From Prorocentrum cordatum (Eukaryota > Sar > Dinophyceae > Prorocentrales > Prorocentraceae): a stretch of 64,000 nucleotides of DNA. A program made the position numbers and the translations under genes. The notes under the pieces were generated by a model. It saw nothing but the letters and a program-made list of their open reading frames with translations. It did not search any database and had not been told where the DNA came from. The stretch spans positions 163,501-227,500 of the forward strand of contig CAUYUJ010014188.1 in NCBI GenBank assembly GCA_963575745.1, given 5' to 3'. Shown piece after piece: positions 60,863-64,000 of this stretch (position 1 is its first letter; each line of letters opens with the position of its first letter).

Positions 60863-63597
60863 TCAACCTGCCTCGCCCCACCCGCCAGCAAAGAGCGGTC
60901 GCGGGCCCCGCGAGCGTGAAGGGCGCAGTCGGGAATGGCGAATCAGCCGTGATATCCACCAGTGGAGCTGGAAATGGGCTCTCGTCATCTCGAGGCACAT
61001 GCGCGTCCGGGGGCTGATCCACGCATTGAGCTGCTCGCAAGCCTCCGTGTTCTTCAACGCCAAAAACTTCTCGTTCGCCGGCTGCAGCGGGTCAACTTCC
61101 AGGAGCGCATTCAGACGCCACGTGTGGTTGTCCCTGTGGAAACCGCCCAGAACAATGCGCACTTCCTCAGCCAGCGATTTCGTCCACGGCAGAAAATCAT
61201 CTTTCTTGGCGCGTGCCATGGAGAACAACTTGCAGGCGTTGTCGTAGCCGAGCCACCCGATGACGCAGCCGAGGTCCCAGGCGCCCTCTCGAGCGATCGA
61301 GGAGCCCACGAAGGCGAGCGGGGGCTCCGCAGGGAGGAAAAAGGCAAACTTGGACAACGCAGCGCAGCTGCACTCGCGAGTCGCGCGGGGGGGCCGCCCG
61401 GAGCTCTTCGGCGCTGCGTTGCCCCGCTCCTACCCCTTTTCCTCCCTCCTGGGGATCCGCCCCTCTTCGCGGGGCGCCAGATCGATCAAAGTGCCCCGCA
61501 GCGACGAGGGCCCTTGTGGAGCCGCAAGGCGAAGGCGTGCACGACCTCGATGGATTCGCCGCGGGTCAGCCCCATCCAATCCATGAGCCAGCCGCAAGAC
61601 GTGACGGCCGTCATAATACCGCCAGTGCATCTCCGGACTTTGTCGGAGCCCTGGAGCTTGTCGACGCCGCGGGCCAGGATCGACTGCTTCAGTTCCTCGT
61701 CCAGCGCAAGCCAGCCGCGGCAAAGCTGGCGCTTCGCACCTGCAGCGTCGCCGCCGCCGCCGCGCGTGGGGCGACTCGGCGGCTGTGGCGCAGAGGAGCG
61801 GGCGGCCGTGAAATCGGGGCGGCCAGCTCGCTTCGGCGCGGGCGCCTTCCGCTTCCTTGGCAGCCCTGCTGCCGTTGGTCGGCGGGAACGGGCCGTCGCC
61901 GAGGAAGTGCGACCGCGGCCGCGGCGCCCCCGGGCGCCGCCTCGCCCCCTGGCGGCCGCGCGGCCACCCGCGCCTCGGCCGCGAGCAGCGGCGGCGGCGC
62001 CCCCTCGGCACGCTGGGTTCTGCGCCTTCAGCCAGCGCGTGACCTGTCGGTGGCCTCTGAGCCACGCAGGCCGCGCCTTCTTGTTCCCGTGGTCTCCACT
62101 TGCTGGAAGCAGAGACTTCTCGTAGGTTGCTAGCAACTCTTGTGGTACTTCCGCCCTCGGCAGGAAAGCATCGAAGGTCTCGCTCGGATTGTCTGGATCC
62201 GAGCAGCGCACCAAGTATCTCAGGGCAGACGCTTCGCCGTTCGGGGCGGCCGCGGGAGCGATGCCCAAAATCTGCGTCTGCGGGGTGAGATTGTTCTGTC
62301 CAGCACGCGCCGTCTGACATTGAGCGCAGAAGAATCGCCCGGCGGGGGCGTTCTTCAGACACCCCGTGTAGAGTTCCATCTGCAGCGTGCCCATGTTTTC
62401 GTAACCGTCCAGCCCGCCACATATGAATCAATGCGCACCGTATTTCCCGTCCAGAAGGACAAGGAGATCGCCAGCACACTTCGGGCAAGCGCGGACGCGC
62501 TCAACGGCGCGCTCGACGTGGGCTCGGCGCACGGCTGGCGCGAGAGCGAGCAACGTCGACTCCAAGCCGCCCCTGGTGAAAGACCACGTGAGTTCGGATG
62601 CGGCGCCGCCGGCAAGGCGGGCAGCGTGGTGCGCATACCAAGCGTCCTCCAAGCGAACGCCATTGGCTCGTAGAAGCGTCAAGTCTTCGCCAGGAATCAG
62701 CCCTCGCTGCGCGAGCTCAGTGCGTTGCTCGCTCCATACCAGAACTGCAGAATTGAATGTCCCCCCACTGTGGTGTAGCTCGTCCGCGAGGAACTGCAAT
62801 AGCTTCGCGTCGACGGCGTGCCAAGCCTTCTCGCGCGGAGCGAAGAAATACTTGAGGGAGCTGGACCCCGAAACGAGCTTGATGTTTATCATCTTCCCGC
62901 AAGTCCCTCGCCCGCTACTTCTGTCGTGCTTCTCGCACTGCCACTGCCCGAGGAAATACAAGGCGCACTTGGGGCAGTATTCCTCCGAGAAGGAGGCGTT
63001 CTGGATCCCGGCGCCCATGGTGTAAACGCGGTACCGGGTCTCCAGAACCATCTTGCCGCCATTGCGCCGTTGAACATTGAAGGCCGCCCGGCTGCTTGTC
63101 TTTGGGGCGCACTTCTGGAGGTCTGCAATGTGGCGCCGGGGGCAACGACCGTGAGTGGAGCGCACCTCAACTGTCGGGGCCGAGGGCACAAGCTTTTGCA
63201 GTTCTTTGAGGTACGGACTGTTGAAATCAAAATCAACGCCCTTGCCGATGTTGAAATAGTGAGCGGGCTTCCAAATGACATTCGTCACGGCGTTGTCGGG
63301 CAACTCGACCACGTGGTTCCGCTCCGCGAGCACCCGGGCGAAACGCACTGCCAAGGCCGAGGGGGCCGCGGAAAGCACCCGCGCCACATCACCGAAGGCC
63401 GCCGGTGGAAGGGGAGCGAGCACTGTGGCCAGTGAGAAATCGCGCCCCAACGGAGCGCCTGCCGCCATCTGGCTCAAGAGAGCCTGGGCGCTTGAGCCGA
63501 CGGCGGCGATGACCGGGGCGATGAAGGTGGAGACGACGCCCCTGGCGCGGGCGAAGGGCGATGCGGGGGGCCCTGGTCTAGTTCGAAACTTCCACAC
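60863..63597 (-). pseudogene. KDZ-like (Kyakuja-Dileera-Zisupton) transposase, in-frame stop and one frame change
   Basis: The first segment (63597-62428) has NVIWKPAHYFNIGKGVDFDF, a Cys cluster YCPKCALYFLGQWQCEKHD, and CPKCAGDLLVLLDGKYGAH, where a DG opens the presumed catalytic domain. An in-frame TGA (62430-62428) follows. The same frame continues with FICGGLDGYENMGTLQMEL, GRFFCAQCQTARAGQ, then an Arg/Ala-rich insertion, then VTSCGWLMDWMGLTRGESIE, ending 61486. The next segment (to 60863) is in another frame and holds GYDNACKLFSMARAKKDDFL, GGFHRDNHTW and NTEACEQLNAW. YDxACKL, FHxxNHxxC-like and N-x-ACEQ blocks resemble the cysteine-cluster KDZ transposases. Assignment rests on remembered family patterns. 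The single stop may be the only lesion in the first 700 codons. Confidence 0.58.
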
Positions 63598-63718
63598 TCA
63601 GACACCCGCGAGGCTTCTCAGCCCAGAAATCCACGGCCTTGTAACCCAAGACACCCCCCTTCAACCCCGAGCGCCCTCCCGGGCACCCCCCTTAGTCCGT
63701 TGTCGCGCACGTCGTCTG
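63598..63718. other. Upstream flank of the transposase gene
   Basis: About 120 bp without recognisable structure or spliced-leader-like block. Confidence 0.5.
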
Positions 63719-64000
63719 TCATCGCGTCCGCTGTGGTCGTCGTCGTCGTCGTCGTCGCGCCCGTCGTCGTCGTCGTGGTCGTCGTGGTCGTGGTCGTCGT
63801 CGTCGTCGGTCGTCCGTCGTCGCCCGTCGTCCGTGGTCTGTCGTCCGTCGCCCCTAGTCGTAAAACCATATCCTGTTCCTTTTCCCCCTGCTTCCCCGTC
63901 GTTGCCGGGCCTTCAAAGGTGGATCCATTTTGTGGATCCCCCTCGAATCGGCTGGCGGAACCCTGGTCGAGCCCGTCGTCGTCGTCGTGTCGTCGCGTCG
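63719..64000. repeat. GTC trinucleotide arrays
   Basis: Imperfect (GTC)n at 63733-63850 and again from 63975 to the window end, separated by unique sequence containing TGGATCCATTTTGTGGATCC, a near-palindrome around 63921-63940. Confidence 0.9.

Overview
The window reads as nuclear DNA of a dinoflagellate. Four things point there. The sequence is GC-rich and crowded with simple repeats. Most minus-strand ORFs in the first 22 kb are preceded by degenerate copies of the dinoflagellate spliced-leader exon (core GTAGCCATTTTGGCTCAAG). It carries tyrosine-recombinase retroelements and a LINE whose proteins do not look like those of plants, animals or fungi. There is no sign of bacterial operons, ribosome binding sites, tRNA, rRNA or CRISPR. 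A particular genus cannot be named from this sequence alone.

Layout. 1-3.3 kb holds microsatellites and a GAACGACTCACACC minisatellite. 3.3-22 kb is a run of minus-strand genes or gene relics: a protein with two OB-fold-like domains, a coiled-coil protein, a U1-type zinc-finger ORF, a large SF1 helicase-like gene (12.07-16.33 kb), an internally deleted copy of that helicase (18.25-19.18 kb), and a third scrap of its 5' end (about 19.6 kb). Each sits downstream of one or more spliced-leader-like relics. Arrays of the same minisatellite, and near the helicase copies GTC trinucleotide arrays, recur in the same relative order, so this region looks like repeated modules. 22-31 kb is almost gene-free: TCA, CTC and AT repeats, several dispersed repeat families, and two fold-back (MITE-like) elements near 29 kb.

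31.0-42.2 kb holds two adjacent minus-strand tyrosine-recombinase retroelements with split direct repeats (A1 - genes - B1 A2 B2). Element 1 (31001-37828) looks intact: its terminal repeat copies are identical by eye (76/76 and 150/150). It encodes a membrane/Cys-Pro-rich ORF, a gag-like ORF, reverse transcriptase-RNase H, a tyrosine recombinase in another frame, and a cytosine-C5-methyltransferase-like domain. Element 2 (37876-42194) has the same architecture but is old and broken: RT not recognised, stop and frameshifts in the recombinase, catalytic Tyr replaced by Cys.

43.3-45.1 kb is a tandem array of ~0.75-0.8 kb units lying directly upstream of a plus-strand LINE (45.3-49.9 kb: APE-type endonuclease, reverse transcriptase, zinc fingers, extra C-terminal ORF), which is interrupted by frameshifts. 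50.4-57.3 kb is satellite DNA of several kinds (64-bp units, GGGTCCGGGCC, CAAGACGGCC, TCA, CTC, GTGGGTCGCGG). 57.4-63.6 kb returns to minus-strand coding sequence: an unrecognised multi-part gene with a G10-tract frameshift, and a KDZ-like transposase gene with an in-frame TGA.

The most notable items are the methyltransferase-bearing split-direct-repeat retroelement and its decayed neighbour, and the tandem 20-nt spliced-leader-like relics that mark nearly every minus-strand ORF in the first 22 kb.
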